A DNA stretch of 64,000 nucleotides from Apodemus sylvaticus (taxonomy: Eukaryota; Chordata; Mammalia; Rodentia; Muridae). A program made the position numbers and the translations under genes. Positions within the stretch are counted from its first letter, which is position 1, and each line of letters starts with the position of its first letter. Under the pieces are notes generated by a model that saw only the letters and a program-made list of their open reading frames with translations, had not been told where the DNA came from and searched no databases. This document shows, in pieces, positions 53,220 through 63,982 of this stretch. The stretch covers positions 132,048,465 through 132,112,464 of the forward strand of contig NC_067477.1 in NCBI RefSeq assembly GCF_947179515.1, in the 5' to 3' direction.

Positions 53220-53325
53220 AGATTCCCATTTAATTACAATTAATTAATTTAATTAGTTAATGAATGAAGATATAGAGGCCAAGGTCACTCAACACGGTGG
53301 GGCTGGAATCCAAGTTTAAGTCTGG
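53220..53325 (+). repeat. MIR-like SINE fragment
   Basis: 'atatagaggccaaggtcact', 'caacacggtggggctggaat' and 'ccaagtttaagtctgg' follow the MIR 3' half. Confidence 0.5.
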
Positions 53326-53329
53326 AGGG

Positions 53330-53462
53330 CCTAGTGACTCACATCCTTATAATTCCAAGGACTCAAGATGCTGAGGCAACGGACAGCCTTGACGGCCTAC
53401 ACGGGCGGTGTCCAGACCAGCCTGAGCTGTAAAGCGAGACCCTGTCTCAAAAAAACAAAGAA
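53330..53462 (+). repeat. B1/B4-like SINE fragment
   Basis: 'gaggcaacggacagccttga', 'accagcctgagctgtaaagc' and 'gaccctgtctcaaaaaaaca' show the B1 body in sense orientation. The 5' end is diverged. Confidence 0.7.
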
Positions 53463-53465
53463 GAG

Positions 53466-53596
53466 GGGCTGGCGCTGTGACTCTGCAGGTGAAAGCACTC
53501 GGCATCAAACCTGACAGCCTGAGTTTAATTCCCAAGACCCTATGGTAGGAGAGAAGGCTTCTTCTCAGGTTGCCCTCTGGGCTCCACAGATATTTT

Positions 53597-53600
<4 letters not shown>
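53466..53600 (+). repeat. B3-like composite SINE
   Basis: 'ggggctggcgctgtgactct', 'catcaaacctgacagcctga', 'gtttaattcccaagacccta' and 'ctcaggttgccctctgggct' match the rodent SINE whose antisense copy lies at 39575. It abuts the preceding B1. Confidence 0.75.

Positions 53601-53637
<37 letters not shown>
53601..53637 (+). repeat. (CA)n microsatellite
   Basis: About 18 uninterrupted CA units at the 3' end of the preceding SINE. Confidence 0.96.
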
Positions 53638-53640
<3 letters not shown>

Positions 53641-55764
53641 ACTTTAAACCACACCAAATTTGTCATACTTCAAAAATGGCCACCTTAAGTGCTACTACCT
53701 GCCCTCACACAGTCCTTCAAAAGCCGCTGAACACCCAGCTCCAATGGCAGTCACTGAGGAGCGAGCCAGGTTCGAGTCCAGTGCCATGACTGGAGTCCCC
53801 TCCACGTAAGGTCAGCTGACATGCATTGAAACGGACCCATCCCCTTCACTAAATGCTACCCGCCGCCCAAGCACTGGAGTCTCATGCCTTTGGGACAAGC
53901 TGCTGCTTTCTGTCCCCTCCTATACTAAAACACAAATCCTACTGGAAAAACAAAGAGACTCGAGTCAGCAGAGGGTTCCGGGTGCCCGCGGACAGCAAGG
54001 TGCACAAAGAGTAGCTGAGCTTAACCCGCAAATGGCGCCATCAAATTCAGCGATGTTGTGGCCTGAAATGATTGCGCTGGGGACAAGGACCTTCTCGGGG
54101 CACCTCAAGCACTTTCCAGTCAGTCACAGCAAGAGACCACATGGATATTAGTTATTCTATAGCATCAGTAGGTGGGTAGTCCTAAGGTAGGGACGCAAGC
54201 CAGGATTATCATTCCATGTTGCTGTCAAGGAGACTAAGGTCCAAAGAGATTATAAGCAGTCCAGAAGGGAGGGTGGGTCAGGACGGAGCCGGTTCAGTAG
54301 GAGACGAAGGTTATGCCTTCCAAGTCATGCCAAGCAGGAAGAAGAGAGAGCAAGACCCAGAGCCAAGAGGAAAGCCCAGGCTCCTGGGAATCTTCAAGGG
54401 GCTTTGCAAGGCAGCCCACAAATGGGGTTCCCACAGTGGCAGGTGGGCACCAAGCAGGCCAGGCCGGACAGGGCTGGCACCGACCCTAGCAGGGGAGGAG
54501 GTGCCAGCTCTCAGCCGCCAGCCGGCCTGCCAGCTGGGAAAGCTTCATTAGAATTCCTCGGCCCTCCAACCCATTTCCTTCCTGGCATACAGGACGGCTA
54601 ATGGCTTCTGTCGCCTGCTGCCAGGGTGAGCTAGGCTGGGCTGGCTGCTCCGGGCTGAACTGGGGGTGGGGGTGACCTCAAACAAGCCCAGAATCCTCCC
54701 TCTCCACTGCCCTGGAGTAGGGAGCAATCCCTAGTGTGACCTAATGCTTCCCCAAGTCAAGAGCCCACCTGCCTGCCTCTCTGTCCATCCCCCCAGGGCC
54801 CAGGAGTTGTTGAGCACAGATAGACAGACACAGGCTGTGGGAAGCCCTAGTGATTAATGGGTGATGAAAACCAGACTCCAGTAGGGTGGGGGTGGGGACA
54901 GAGAAACAGAGAGAGACTCTTTTACACTGGCCTCAGTTTTGAGCCCATAATTGCGGGTGGAGGCCACAGCTGAGGGCAAGGCCTGGCCCTGGCCTCCAAG
55001 TTCCAGCCTGAATAGAAGACCCTACTGTGGATACCAACTGGCATCACCTCAGACTCGGCCCTCAGGGGACTCTGGGAGTTAACCCCCACAGACCTGCAGT
55101 TACCTTTAAATGTCCTCTTTACCCTTAAATCCCTCCTCCACAGGTAAAAGGCAAGAACACACACCCTGTCCCTTCATCTTCCTCATAAGGGACAAAAAGC
55201 TCCCCTCAGCCTCACTCAACATGACAACTGCCATGACTTCCACGCAGCCCTGAACACTGTCCCTGGGGCCTACTGGGCCTTCACCTTGTAAACTCCAGGA
55301 AGCTTAATTAAAGTGGATTTCCCTTCCAAGAGAGACTGTGGCAGCAAAACTACGTCTAAGGCTCCCAGTGATGAATATAAACAGTTGAGACTACGGAAAC
55401 CCAGGTAAGAGTGGGGCCCGTCACAGGAGTGCTCATGGGCCCAGCAGATCAGTCCTTGGGGGTCCCTAAAGCCTTACCTTCCTCTCCTCTACCTAGGAAT
55501 GTCGCATTAGACACCTGTCCCGGAGCCTGGGAGGACACTGTCAGCCCTGGGTAACCCTCCACACTGTAACTGTCTTCCAGGGCTCTCTCACCAAGCCCCT
55601 CCCAAGGGCCTTGGGATCTCATCAGGAAAGCCTGAAAGAAGGAAGCAGCTACAGACAGAAGACATGGTTTCAGGAAGGATGAGAACAGAAGCACAGGCTG
55701 ACTGAAAACGTTTGCTTCTGACTGAAGGCCTGCCTCTCGGGAGATTGAGAACTATTTTCTTCTT
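53638..55764. other. Unique DNA, no gene recognised
   Basis: This is a long repeat-poor stretch. A MIR-like scrap lies at 54205-54270 ('caaggagactaaggtccaaa'). Bases 54000-54130 look like possibly conserved non-coding DNA, and a consensus-like donor 'cag|gtaaga' occurs at 55402-55410. A 111-codon frame (54216-54551) has no recognisable domain. Confidence 0.42.
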
Positions 55765-55905
55765 GTTAAAAACAAAAAACAAAAAAACAAAAAAACAAAA
55801 AAAAAAACAAAAAACAAAAAACTGACCCATAAATCCCAGCACTCAGGAGACTGAGGTGGGAACCATACAGACAGGCTAGCCTGGGCTACTTAACAAAAGC
55901 CTGTC
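55765..55905 (+). repeat. A-rich tract and B1-like fragment
   Basis: An (AAAAAC)n-like tract (55770-55829) is followed by 'aaatcccagcactcaggaga' and 'ggctagcctgggctacttaa', a short B1/B4 body fragment, and another A/C-rich tail. Confidence 0.7.
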
Positions 55906-56335
55906 AACAACAAAAACAAAAACAAAGCAAGCCCCATGCGATAAGGCCTGGGTGAGGACAGCCTTCTTCTCCGGTGTTTGTTGATTCATGTGACTCTCTG
56001 AAGATACTGAGGCTATCCACCCTCCCTCCCCCAGAGGAAAACAGCATAGGGAGATGCCAAGTCCGGCCAACTCAAACCCTCTTCTTTCTGAAACTCCACC
56101 CTGCTAGGGGCTGGGAAGAGAAAATCTATTCACCATCTGGGAAGTGTTAGAGAGTTCTAGAAAGGGTCTGAAGTGGGAATGAGAAAACCTTCGTTAGGGT
56201 CTTTTAATCAGTAAAGCAGAGACATAAATATAAAGCAAAAGCAGAGACAGAAACAGAAATTCCTTACAAATAATTCTGGATTCCCAGGAGACTCCTGATC
56301 ATGTGCCCAGCAGTTTGTTAAGGAGGCAAGCACAT
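55906..56335. other. Unique DNA, nothing recognised
   Basis: No exon or repeat is recognised. Confidence 0.38.
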
Positions 56336-56383
56336 GATTTATTACTGTTGTTGTTATTGTTGTTGTTGTTATTTCTTCATCAC

Positions 56384-56418
<35 letters not shown>

Positions 56419-56595
56419 TGAGTGTGCATGTGTGGTGAAGGGCGGTGCGAGATCCACAGATCTGTGTGGAGATCAGAGAATGACTAGTGTGAGCCAGCTC
56501 TCTCCTCCCACCACGTACATTCCAGGGACTGAACTCAAGTTGTTAGGTTTGGCAGTGAGCAAGTGCCTTTTCCCCCTGAGCATCTCCCTGGCCCA
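56336..56595 (-). repeat. (TTG)n, (TG)n and antisense composite SINE
   Basis: TTG/TTA units (56340-56372) and about 13 TG units (56390-56416) form the tail side of an antisense SINE. Its landmarks are 'gagatcagagaatgactagt', 'ccagggactgaactcaagtt' and a degraded 'catctccctggccc' head. Confidence 0.75.
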
Positions 56596-57097
56596 AACTC
56601 AGCGGTTTTTAAACCTCACCCGTCCTGCCCAATCAGGGAACTCTTTGAGCCAGGGTGGGGGAGGGGTGAACTTTACTGAGCTTTGGATCTCAGTTCCTGT
56701 TTCTTGCCTTCACAGAGCCCAGACTTGTCATCCGAGAGGAAGAGGGAGGCTGAGGGAGGTCACTCTCCTGCTCACAGCCCAGCTTCCCCCCAGGGAGGTA
56801 ACTGGGCGGAGTAGCCTTGCACCCTGTACACTGTGGTCTGGGAGGAGCTGAGGGGAGGAGGGGTTGGAGGGGGAGATCTTAAAAAGAGAATGTGAGATGC
56901 TGAGGGCCCCCACCTTGGGGCAGGGGACAAGGCACCCTTGACCAGAGCCAGGGTGTGTGATACAAAGAATGCTAAAATTAGCTGGGCTGAGGCCAAGATA
57001 CCTGCAAGTTGTCACTGTCCCATCTGTCCCCTGGGAATCCCCAAGCCTCCAGAACCTTTCTAAGAGACAGAATGTGGGCAAATGATCCCTTCCTGTC
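56596..57097. other. Unique DNA, nothing recognised
   Basis: No exon is supported. The 182-codon frame 56303-56851 starts in the microsatellite and runs through the SINE, so it is not a gene candidate. Confidence 0.42.
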
Positions 57098-57590
57098 CAT
57101 ATAGAACAAATTACCTACAAGTTAGCCGCTTCAAACACCCGTTTATTATTCACAGCCCTGCAGACTGGCAGTCCAGGTGGGCCCGGCTGGGGTGGTGGCT
57201 CAGACGGCGAACAAGGGAAGATTCAGCTGCCTGGGGTGGTTTGGAGAAACGCTGAGCCAATCTGCACTGGACTGTGGCAGAAATCAGACCCTTCAATAAG
57301 AGGACAGAAGGTCACAGCTTCCTGCTGGCTGCCAGCTCCTAGGGGCTGCCTCTCTGAGGGCCTTCCCTCCATGTGGACCTCTCTGTCTTCAAATCACATC
57401 AGTGTTGGCAACCGATAACACCCTGCCTTCCTGTGAGACGGAGATCTCTGCTTCCAAGGGAGTGTGTGTGTGTGGGGGGGAGAGACAGCTCACAGCCGTA
57501 ACCTTAATTACATCTTCAGAATCCCTTTTGCCTTCCGGTGTCCCTGAGTTATGGGCCTGAGATCTCACCTTGTCCTGGGAACAAGCTGGA
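57098..57590 (-). repeat. Ancient MLT1-like LTR, antisense
   Basis: 'agaacaaattacctacaagt', 'ttattattcacagccctgca' and 'gactggcagtccaggtggg' at the left, and 'gtaaccttaattacatcttc' with 'agaatcccttttgccttcc' at the right, follow the antisense order of the same family as 3245-3725. Confidence 0.6.
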
Positions 57591-59084
57591 AAAATCTCGG
57601 GAATCCTAGATAGAATTCTGCCTCCTGACAGGGGAACCAGAGTGCTGTCATGGCCGCAGTGCTAGACCAAGACTGTGAGCCTGGCTTTCCTTCACCCGCC
57701 CAGGAACTCAGAGGACAGGGTAGGCCCTTGATCTCTTCTCTGGCCAGCCTCTGGGCTCTCGATGACCCAAGAAGGAGACCCGCTTCAGCACCGGACGGCT
57801 CTCCCACATCATGTCTTCCTTTCAGAGTTGGAGCCCTGCCACCCCCAAGCTCCCGAGTGGGCTCTGCCTTTCCTTTGCACTCCCCAGACACCACACAGCT
57901 ACGTGCATCTCAGCCATCCACTCACCTACACCCTTCCCACTGCTGGTGTCTGCTGCACACCAGCTCTCTCCCTTACCCTAGTGGGCACCAGACAGGCCAC
58001 GTGTCCCAGGCACTATGGGGATGGCTGGAATGGAGTCTGTTTTGGACCCTGCTCTAGTCCCAACACTTAGTGCCAGGAGTGTAGCGGGCATGCTAACAAA
58101 CTTATCTTGTGGGTTCTCTGGGTTGTATATGTGGGGTCTGTCCCCTGTCCTGAACTTGACAGCCTCCCCACTGTCCTTTCCGCGTGGAAAGTCTGGGTCC
58201 TCTCCCTCAGACTGGGAACAACGTGCAGCCCAAGGGGATGAAATGTTGCTGCATACCCTGCCTGGCCCCTGTGCGTCTCACATGCACAGGGACGCCACCC
58301 ATTGCCGAGAGAGATCCTGCGTTCTTCTCGGCTTGTGGCTAGGAGGGCTACGAGGCCACAGCCTGCATCACCCCTGACAGACCTGGACACCTTCAGCTGA
58401 CCTCTGTGAGTTTACTCCGCTGGCCTTTCTCCTCTCATCCCTGAATTTGGGCCTGTGTTCTCTCCCCAGTGACCCACCCACTTCCTCCTGGGAGACCAGC
58501 CCGAGAACAGTGAGGCTTGAAGAACATTTTAATCTCAGCCCTAAAGCTCAGAGAGAGAAAATGACTAACGGCTCTGGAATGCAGAGCCTGCTGCTTCCTG
58601 CAGGGCCTTCTGAATGAAACTCACCGAACCCACAACTGCAGTTAGACAAGAAGCCGCGGTGGCGGAGGGATGCCACCCGGGGGGATGCCACCCGGACCCC
58701 AAGCAGGCAGATGAGCACAGAGAGCGAGAACTCCTGACTAGGGCCTAAGGCCCAGCACCCTGGGGAGCGTCCTTCCTGCTCAGCTCTGAGGAGCCAAACC
58801 CGAGACCGACGCCAAGCACAGGTTATGTTAGTCTTATTTAAATGCTCCCCGTTCCCAACACCTAAGTGGATGGGGAGAAGAAGGAGACATCCCCCACATA
58901 CCATCCTCACAGAGCACTCCAGATCCCGCTCTCTGTCACCCCAGAGCAGATCCCCATGTCGCAACTCAGCTAGGTCACACCATTTCAAGCAAAACACCAA
59001 CATGCTTTGTCTCTGGGGAAAGTGGAGATACACACTGGTCTCGAAGGTACAGCTCTGTGAATTTGCTTAGGTATGTGCCCCATC
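57591..59084. other. Unique DNA, no gene recognised
   Basis: This is repeat-poor. Frames of 135 (57650-58057), 120 and 161 codons occur on both strands without recognisable domains. A 15-bp direct duplication of 'gggatgccacccggg' lies at 58667-58696. Confidence 0.42.
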
Positions 59085-59190
59085 TGTATGATGTACCCCC
59101 ATCATCTGTATGACGTACCCCATCATCTGTATGACGTACCCCATCATCTGTATGACGTACCCCATCATCTGTATGACGTACCCCATCTGC
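59085..59190 (+). repeat. 21-bp minisatellite, about five copies
   Basis: Units start 'tgtatgacgtac' at 59107, 59128, 59149 and 59170, with an earlier variant 'tgtatgatgtac' at 59085 that has one extra C. The period is a multiple of three, creating a repeated seven-residue frame. Each later unit holds TGACGTAC, close to a CRE half-site. Confidence 0.96.
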
Positions 59191-59819
59191 ATGAAGCACA
59201 GAAGGTTCCCTGGAGCCCCTCTCGTGGGCAACAGCCATCTCCCTCTGAGTAACCACAGGTACAGATTTTCTCTTGCCATCAGTTAGCTTTGCCTGGTTTT
59301 GAACTTTATTCCCGTGGGATTGTGGGTAGTAAATGTAGTGCTCCTGCGCCCGACTCCTGCTGCTGCATAGCTCAGACCTGCCTCTGGGCTTTCCACAACC
59401 TGAGTGAGGTGCCTGCCTCCGCTGGGACTTTGCCTCCTGTTCACCTTGACTTCCTTCCAGAACCGCAGCCACAACATCCCCAGGTCCCTGCCTGGGCCTG
59501 GGCTTCCGTCACAGTCCCTCGGCACAGTAAGTCTACGTGACTTTGGACACTTTCCTACTCCCTTCCGATTGCAGACACACGAACAGTCCTCTGGCATCTA
59601 CTGTTGCCCCAGATGTTTATGAGGTCCACTTCCTGTCCATTTGATATCAAACTTGTTAAATCAGCAGTTCATTATCATATAGTGAGGGTATGGGCTGATC
59701 AACTCGGAGCACTAGGTCTCAGACGAGAAGGTTTGGGGAGAAGCGATTTGTTCATCTAGTTAGAATACTCACTAAATGGATCCTATAAACCAAGCTCTGC
59801 CTTCAGCAGTTATGCGGAT
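59191..59819. other. Unique DNA, nothing recognised
   Basis: No exon or repeat is recognised. Confidence 0.38.
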
Positions 59820-60040
59820 GGGGTGTGGTATGTGTGGAGGTTAGAGCTTTGGAAGTTGGTTCTTAACATCCACCTTGTTTAAGGTGGGGCCTCTCTTTTG
59901 TTTCTACCGTGCCACATACTCTGGACTGGCTGGACACTGGATGGTTCTCCAGTCTCTACCGTCCACCCGGCTGTAGAAGAGCTGGGATTGCAAGTGTACA
60001 CAGCAAGCACTTTTACTTACTGAGCCATGACCCAAGCCCA
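59820..60040 (-). repeat. Old composite SINE, antisense
   Basis: 'gtgtggaggttagagctttg', 'gagctgggattgcaagtgta', 'cagcaagcacttttacttac' and 'tgagccatgacccaagccc' follow the same antisense composite as 7799-8190. Confidence 0.6.
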
Positions 60041-60089
60041 GCACTTGCTTCTTAATAATCTACGATTTTATGGCAAAGCACACTTTGAC

Positions 60090-60215
60090 TTGCAAGATGG
60101 TTAGTGGGTAGAAGCATCAACAGGCAGGCCTGACAACTTTAGTTTAATCCCTCAACCCCAAAAGGTTACAAGAGGGAATGAATTCCCAAGAGTTGTCCTC
60201 TGACCTTCATATATT
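60090..60215 (+). repeat. B3-like composite SINE
   Basis: 'tgcaagatggttagtgggta', 'gcaggcctgacaactttagt' and 'gagttgtcctctgaccttca' lie in the same order as the SINE at 53466. It runs directly into a CA/CATA array. Confidence 0.68.
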
Positions 60216-60525
60216 ATACACACACACACGTATACACACACATACATACACGTACATATACATATAACACATGCACATACATATATACATATATACACAG
60301 AGACACAATATGTACACATATACATACTTACACATACAGATATACATACAAGCATGTATGTATACATACATACACACATAGACATGCATACATATATACA
60401 CAAAACATATACATACACATATACACATATAGATATACACACATCCATATACACATACATACATGTACATAGACATAGACATACAAACATACATACTCAC
60501 ACACACATACACATATACACGCTAA
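60216..60525 (+). repeat. (CATA)n/(CACATA)n array
   Basis: About 310 bp of CA, CATA and TACACA units extends from the tail of the preceding SINE. Frames rich in Tyr/Cys/Val and Thr/His are repeat translations. Confidence 0.95.
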
Positions 60526-60984
60526 CTAAGATTTTTAAAAAGCAACGCTAAGTTCAATGTCTTAAAATTAGCCACAGATACTCATTGTCTCTCATGGCTT
60601 CCTAAATGGCTGAGCAGTTCTTCTACGGATCTCACTGGGAGCAGGGCAGTCTCTCGTGCCACTATAGGCAGACAGCAATTGCAGATAGCTAGAAGCTTGG
60701 CCCAGACTCCTGAAGGTTAGGCTGCGCCTGGATGAAAGGTTTCTGGGACTCCCTCTCTCCACAGAATCCTAAGGCCCCTCTCCTCACTCGGCCCTCCCAG
60801 TCTCCTCTCTATATGGATTTCTCCTGGAGAAGAGATAGGCTCACCATGCTTCAAAGGTGTCACTGGGACTGCCCTCCTGGACACCTTCTGTTGGTTAAGG
60901 CGAGTCCCAAGCCCAGACCGATGGGGCGCTGGAGAAGGTGTCAGGCGTGGACCAGCTGGTGCCTCTTTTCGTCTCCCACCTTTT
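60526..60984. other. Unique DNA, nothing recognised
   Basis: No exon or repeat is recognised. Confidence 0.38.
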
Positions 60985-61132
60985 TCCTCTTTGGTTTTCT
61001 GAAGCAGGGTCTTGCGTAGCGCAGGATGACTTCAAACTTGCTGTATAGCCAAGGCTGGCCTTGAACCCCTGATCTTCCTGCCTCCATCTCCCTGGTATTG
61101 AGATTATAGATGTGTACCACTACACTCAGTCT
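60985..61132 (-). repeat. B1-like SINE, antisense
   Basis: 'gaagcagggtcttgcgtagc', 'ccaaggctggccttgaaccc', 'ttcctgcctccatctccctg' and 'gtgtaccactacactcag' lie in antisense B1 order. Confidence 0.8.
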
Positions 61133-61133
61133 C

Positions 61134-61222
61134 TACTTTTTTGAAGTGGTTGCTATGTAACCCAGGCGGGCACCAAGCTTCCCAAGGACTCGGGTAAGGT
61201 GTGTGGCACTACACGCAGCCTC
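61134..61222 (-). repeat. Shortened B1-like fragment, antisense
   Basis: A T-run and 'gtggttgctatgtaacccag' lead directly to 'gtgtgtggcactacacgcag', skipping the middle of the B1 body. Confidence 0.6.
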
Positions 61223-61287
61223 CAAGTGCTGTCTTAGAGTGACTTAGACTAACTCCCATTTCACATGAACTCTCCAACAGGGCAGCC

Positions 61288-61410
61288 ACAGTTTTTTTGT
61301 GGCAGGGTTTCATGTAGCCCAGACTTGCTTCAAACTCAGAGGCATCCTCCTGCCTTCGTGTATTGTGTGATAATATCTGGCATTATAGGTATTAGCCCTA
61401 CATCTAGTTC
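61288..61410 (-). repeat. B1-like SINE, antisense
   Basis: 'ggcagggtttcatgtagccc', 'cttcaaactcagaggcatcc' and 'ggcattataggtattagccc' lie in antisense B1 order, strongly diverged. It is the third B1-like unit in a row in this orientation. Confidence 0.65.
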
Positions 61411-62511
61411 TGAGGTTTACACAAATCTTATCATTTAGCTCTGAGTTTTATTTTTGACCTGGAGCTTTTTCTTATTTCCAGCATATTTTTCCATTTGTGG
61501 AGGCTGAAAATGAGAAACAGATTCATTTCCAAACCCCACAAGTCCTTGGCTCTGCTATAATTTCTATAAATTTTATTTGAAAGTTAGCTTCCTTTTCAAT
61601 GAATTGTTCCCCATCCTGTCACATGCAACTCAATAGTCCAACAGACACTTCCAAAGTGCATCTTAAAGTCTCTTTAGCCCTACTTGGGCACGGTGCCCAC
61701 TAGTACTCAGGAGGCTGGGTTAGCCAGGTCAAGGGTCCAAAGCCAACAAAACCCTTTCAAAACAAACTCTCTGTAGCCCAACCAGCTAACTCCTCAGTGA
61801 CCCAAGTCACTTCAAATGACAATTTTGTTAAACTTTCTTCTATTATCTAAAAATTGTCCCCCATTTGCCCTCCCCCATGGCTTCCAATGACATTCCCCTC
61901 ACTTCCCTTTTAAGCCTTTGCCAGTAGGCTCCGAGAAGACTATCAGGTTTCCAATGGTAACAATAGACCTTCAAAGCCCTGAGAACTGCTGCCCACATCC
62001 CAGCCCAAAAGCCACAATTGGGTTTTATTAAGGCAGGCAGTCTGCCTCCAGGTATCAGAGAGTCTGTGCCAGCTCGTCTACTGTGCATAACACACCATGC
62101 CCAAACAGGGGCTCAGAACGATGGCAACCATTTCTTTTGTGTATGGATTTGGGTGTATGGATTTTGTGAATGGATTGAGTGGTGGCGCCCACTCAGGGTC
62201 TTGAGTTTGCAGTCAGGGACGGGAGAAGCTGAGGGCTTCTTCACTCACACATTGGAGGCTCCACCAAGGATCGGGGGCTCGGGCTGGGTGGCCGTGGCTA
62301 TTTGGGTGTCTAAGATTCTGGGTAGCTGGCTTTCTCCTGTGGCAAGTGAAGAATCCCAGCATGATTGTCCTGAGCAGACATCCACTGGACGCTACATGAG
62401 CTTTTCTGTGAGATCAGAAGTTACTATGTCACTTGCTACATTTAGAGAACTTCTGGTGTACCCAAATCTCCATCCAGGTTGAGAAGAAGAAAAAAGACAT
62501 AGTTTCTTTCC
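61411..62511. other. Unique DNA with a B1-like scrap
   Basis: 'cactagtactcaggaggctg' at 61698-61717 is a short B1-like remnant. The 154-codon frame 62018-62482 has no recognisable domain. Confidence 0.4.
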
Positions 62512-62690
62512 TTTTTATTTTTTAAAGTATGTATGTTGTATGTTTATGTGTGGGGGCAGGTGCACCACTTTTATGTGTGTTCCTGATCCCAGAATAAGGC
62601 ACCAGATCCCCCGGAGCTGGAGGTAGGCAGTGGTAAACCATGCACCGTGGGAGCTGAGAACTGATCGTGGCTCTTCTTCCAGGTCACGCT
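62512..62690 (-). repeat. B3-type SINE, antisense
   Basis: 'gtatgtatgttgtatgttta', 'aaggcaccagatcccccgga', 'gctggaggtaggcagtggta' and 'gagctgagaactgatcgtgg' lie in antisense B3 order. The head is degraded. Confidence 0.8.
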
Positions 62691-62764
62691 CCAGACCCAG
62701 ATCTAAGTCCTCGACGGTAGCGGAGCTGAAGAAACAGTGTATGTGCTTTCAAGGCCATAAGAAG

Positions 62765-62900
62765 TCGGGCATCATGGTGCACACCTCTAGTCTCAGCGCT
62801 TCCTGAGTTCAAGGCCAGCTTAATCTACACACTGAGTTCCAGGCCAGCCAAAGCTTCATGGCAAGAACCTGTCTTTAAAATTCATCTAAATAAACAAATA
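62765..62900 (+). repeat. B1 SINE, diverged
   Basis: 'gggcatcatggtgcacacct', 'gagttcaaggccagcttaat', 'gagttccaggccagccaaag' and 'aagaacctgtctttaaaa', with an AAAT-type tail. The usual 'ggaggcagaggcaggtgga' block is missing. Confidence 0.82.
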
Positions 62901-63059
62901 AATTTGTAAGAGGTTAGTATGTCCAGGCCACGGAGCTAGAAAGGGACAAAGCTGAGATCTGAACCCAAATGTACCTTGCTACAGGCTCCTGTCTTCAAAT
63001 GGCTTCTTAGGTCCTTGTGCTGGTGCTGGGCTGCACTTTGCATTCCAAAGAGTCCTACC

Positions 63060-63245
63060 TGGGCTGGAGAGGTGGCTCAGCAGTTAGAGCACTGACTGCT
63101 CTTCCAAAGGTCCTGAGTTCAAATCCCAGCAACCACATGGTGGCTCACAGCCATCCATAATGAGATCTGATGTCCTCTTCTGGGGCATCTGAAGACAGCT
63201 ACAGTGTACTCACATATAATAAATAAATAAATAAATAAATAAATC
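63060..63245 (+). repeat. B2 SINE with (TAAA)n tail
   Basis: This is a full-length B2 with well-preserved head 'gggctggagaggtggctcag', 'gttcaaatcccagcaaccac' B-box region, 'gaagacagctacagtgtact' body and about seven TAAA tail units. It is among the least diverged SINEs here and retains both Pol III promoter boxes. Confidence 0.97.
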
Positions 63246-63744
63246 TTCAGTCACACCCAAGTCTCACACTGCCTTCTGCAGTTATAGATGCAGATACCCT
63301 ATATGGTGTCCCCTGAAATGAGACAGTCGAGACTTTCTCAGGTCTATTTGGCCTCCCCCTGAAAACCTGAATGGCTCGCATGAGGGACTGTCTTCCTCTG
63401 GTGCTAAGGCTGCCTGGCTGTAAGAAGGAGTGTGGCCTGCACTCACAGCACTCCAGCTCCCTGGCCTTTCCCCCTATGGTCGTCAGTCCTCTGGGGGTGA
63501 CTTCCATGCCACAGGCACCACCGAGTCAGCTCACCCCAGGACCTTGTCTGTGCTCCCTCAATTAGTTTTGTTCCCATGGGAGAGGGAAGAGTGTCTGTCA
63601 GATTAGGGGTCGAGCTTCATGATGGAGTGCATGGGGAGCAGGCATCTGGCCGTGCGCTTGACCCAGCACTGGCATGGGAGTGTGTCAGGAGCAGGTTTCC
63701 CCTGAAGCCACCCATCATGCATCCTGCATATCAGATATTCACAC
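63246..63744. other. Unique DNA, nothing recognised
   Basis: No exon or repeat is recognised. Confidence 0.38.
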
Positions 63745-63875
63745 CAGGACTCATAACTCTAACAAAATTACAAAGTAGCAATGTGATAGTTTTATGCTTG
63801 GGGTTGGGGGTGGTCACCACAACATGAGGAACTGGGTTCAGGAGCCAACTTTAGGAAGGTTGAGAACCACTGCTC
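63745..63875 (-). mobile_element. Charlie-type hAT element end, antisense
   Basis: 'aaaattacaaagtagcaatg', 'gtcaccacaacatgaggaac' and the terminal 'ggttgagaaccactg' (reverse complement of the CAGTGGTTCTCAACC-type end) show the same family as 43523-43757, in the opposite orientation and truncated. Confidence 0.85.
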
Positions 63876-63899
63876 CAAAGCCTGTGAGTTGGTCATCAG

Positions 63900-63982
63900 A
63901 AGATTTAGAGCACTTGGGAGGCTGAGGCAGGAGGATCAAAGCCAACCTCTACATGAGACTCTGTCTCAAAACACCAATCTTT
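63900..63982 (+). repeat. B1/B4-like fragment
   Basis: 'cacttgggaggctgaggcag', 'gaggatcaaagccaacctct' and 'gagactctgtctcaaaacac' mark a shortened B1-type body lacking its 5' quarter. Confidence 0.7.

Noticed and set aside
58975..59472. 165-codon minus-strand frame with seven-residue repeats
   Set aside because: The repeat section is the 21-bp minisatellite. The flanks show no recognisable domain.
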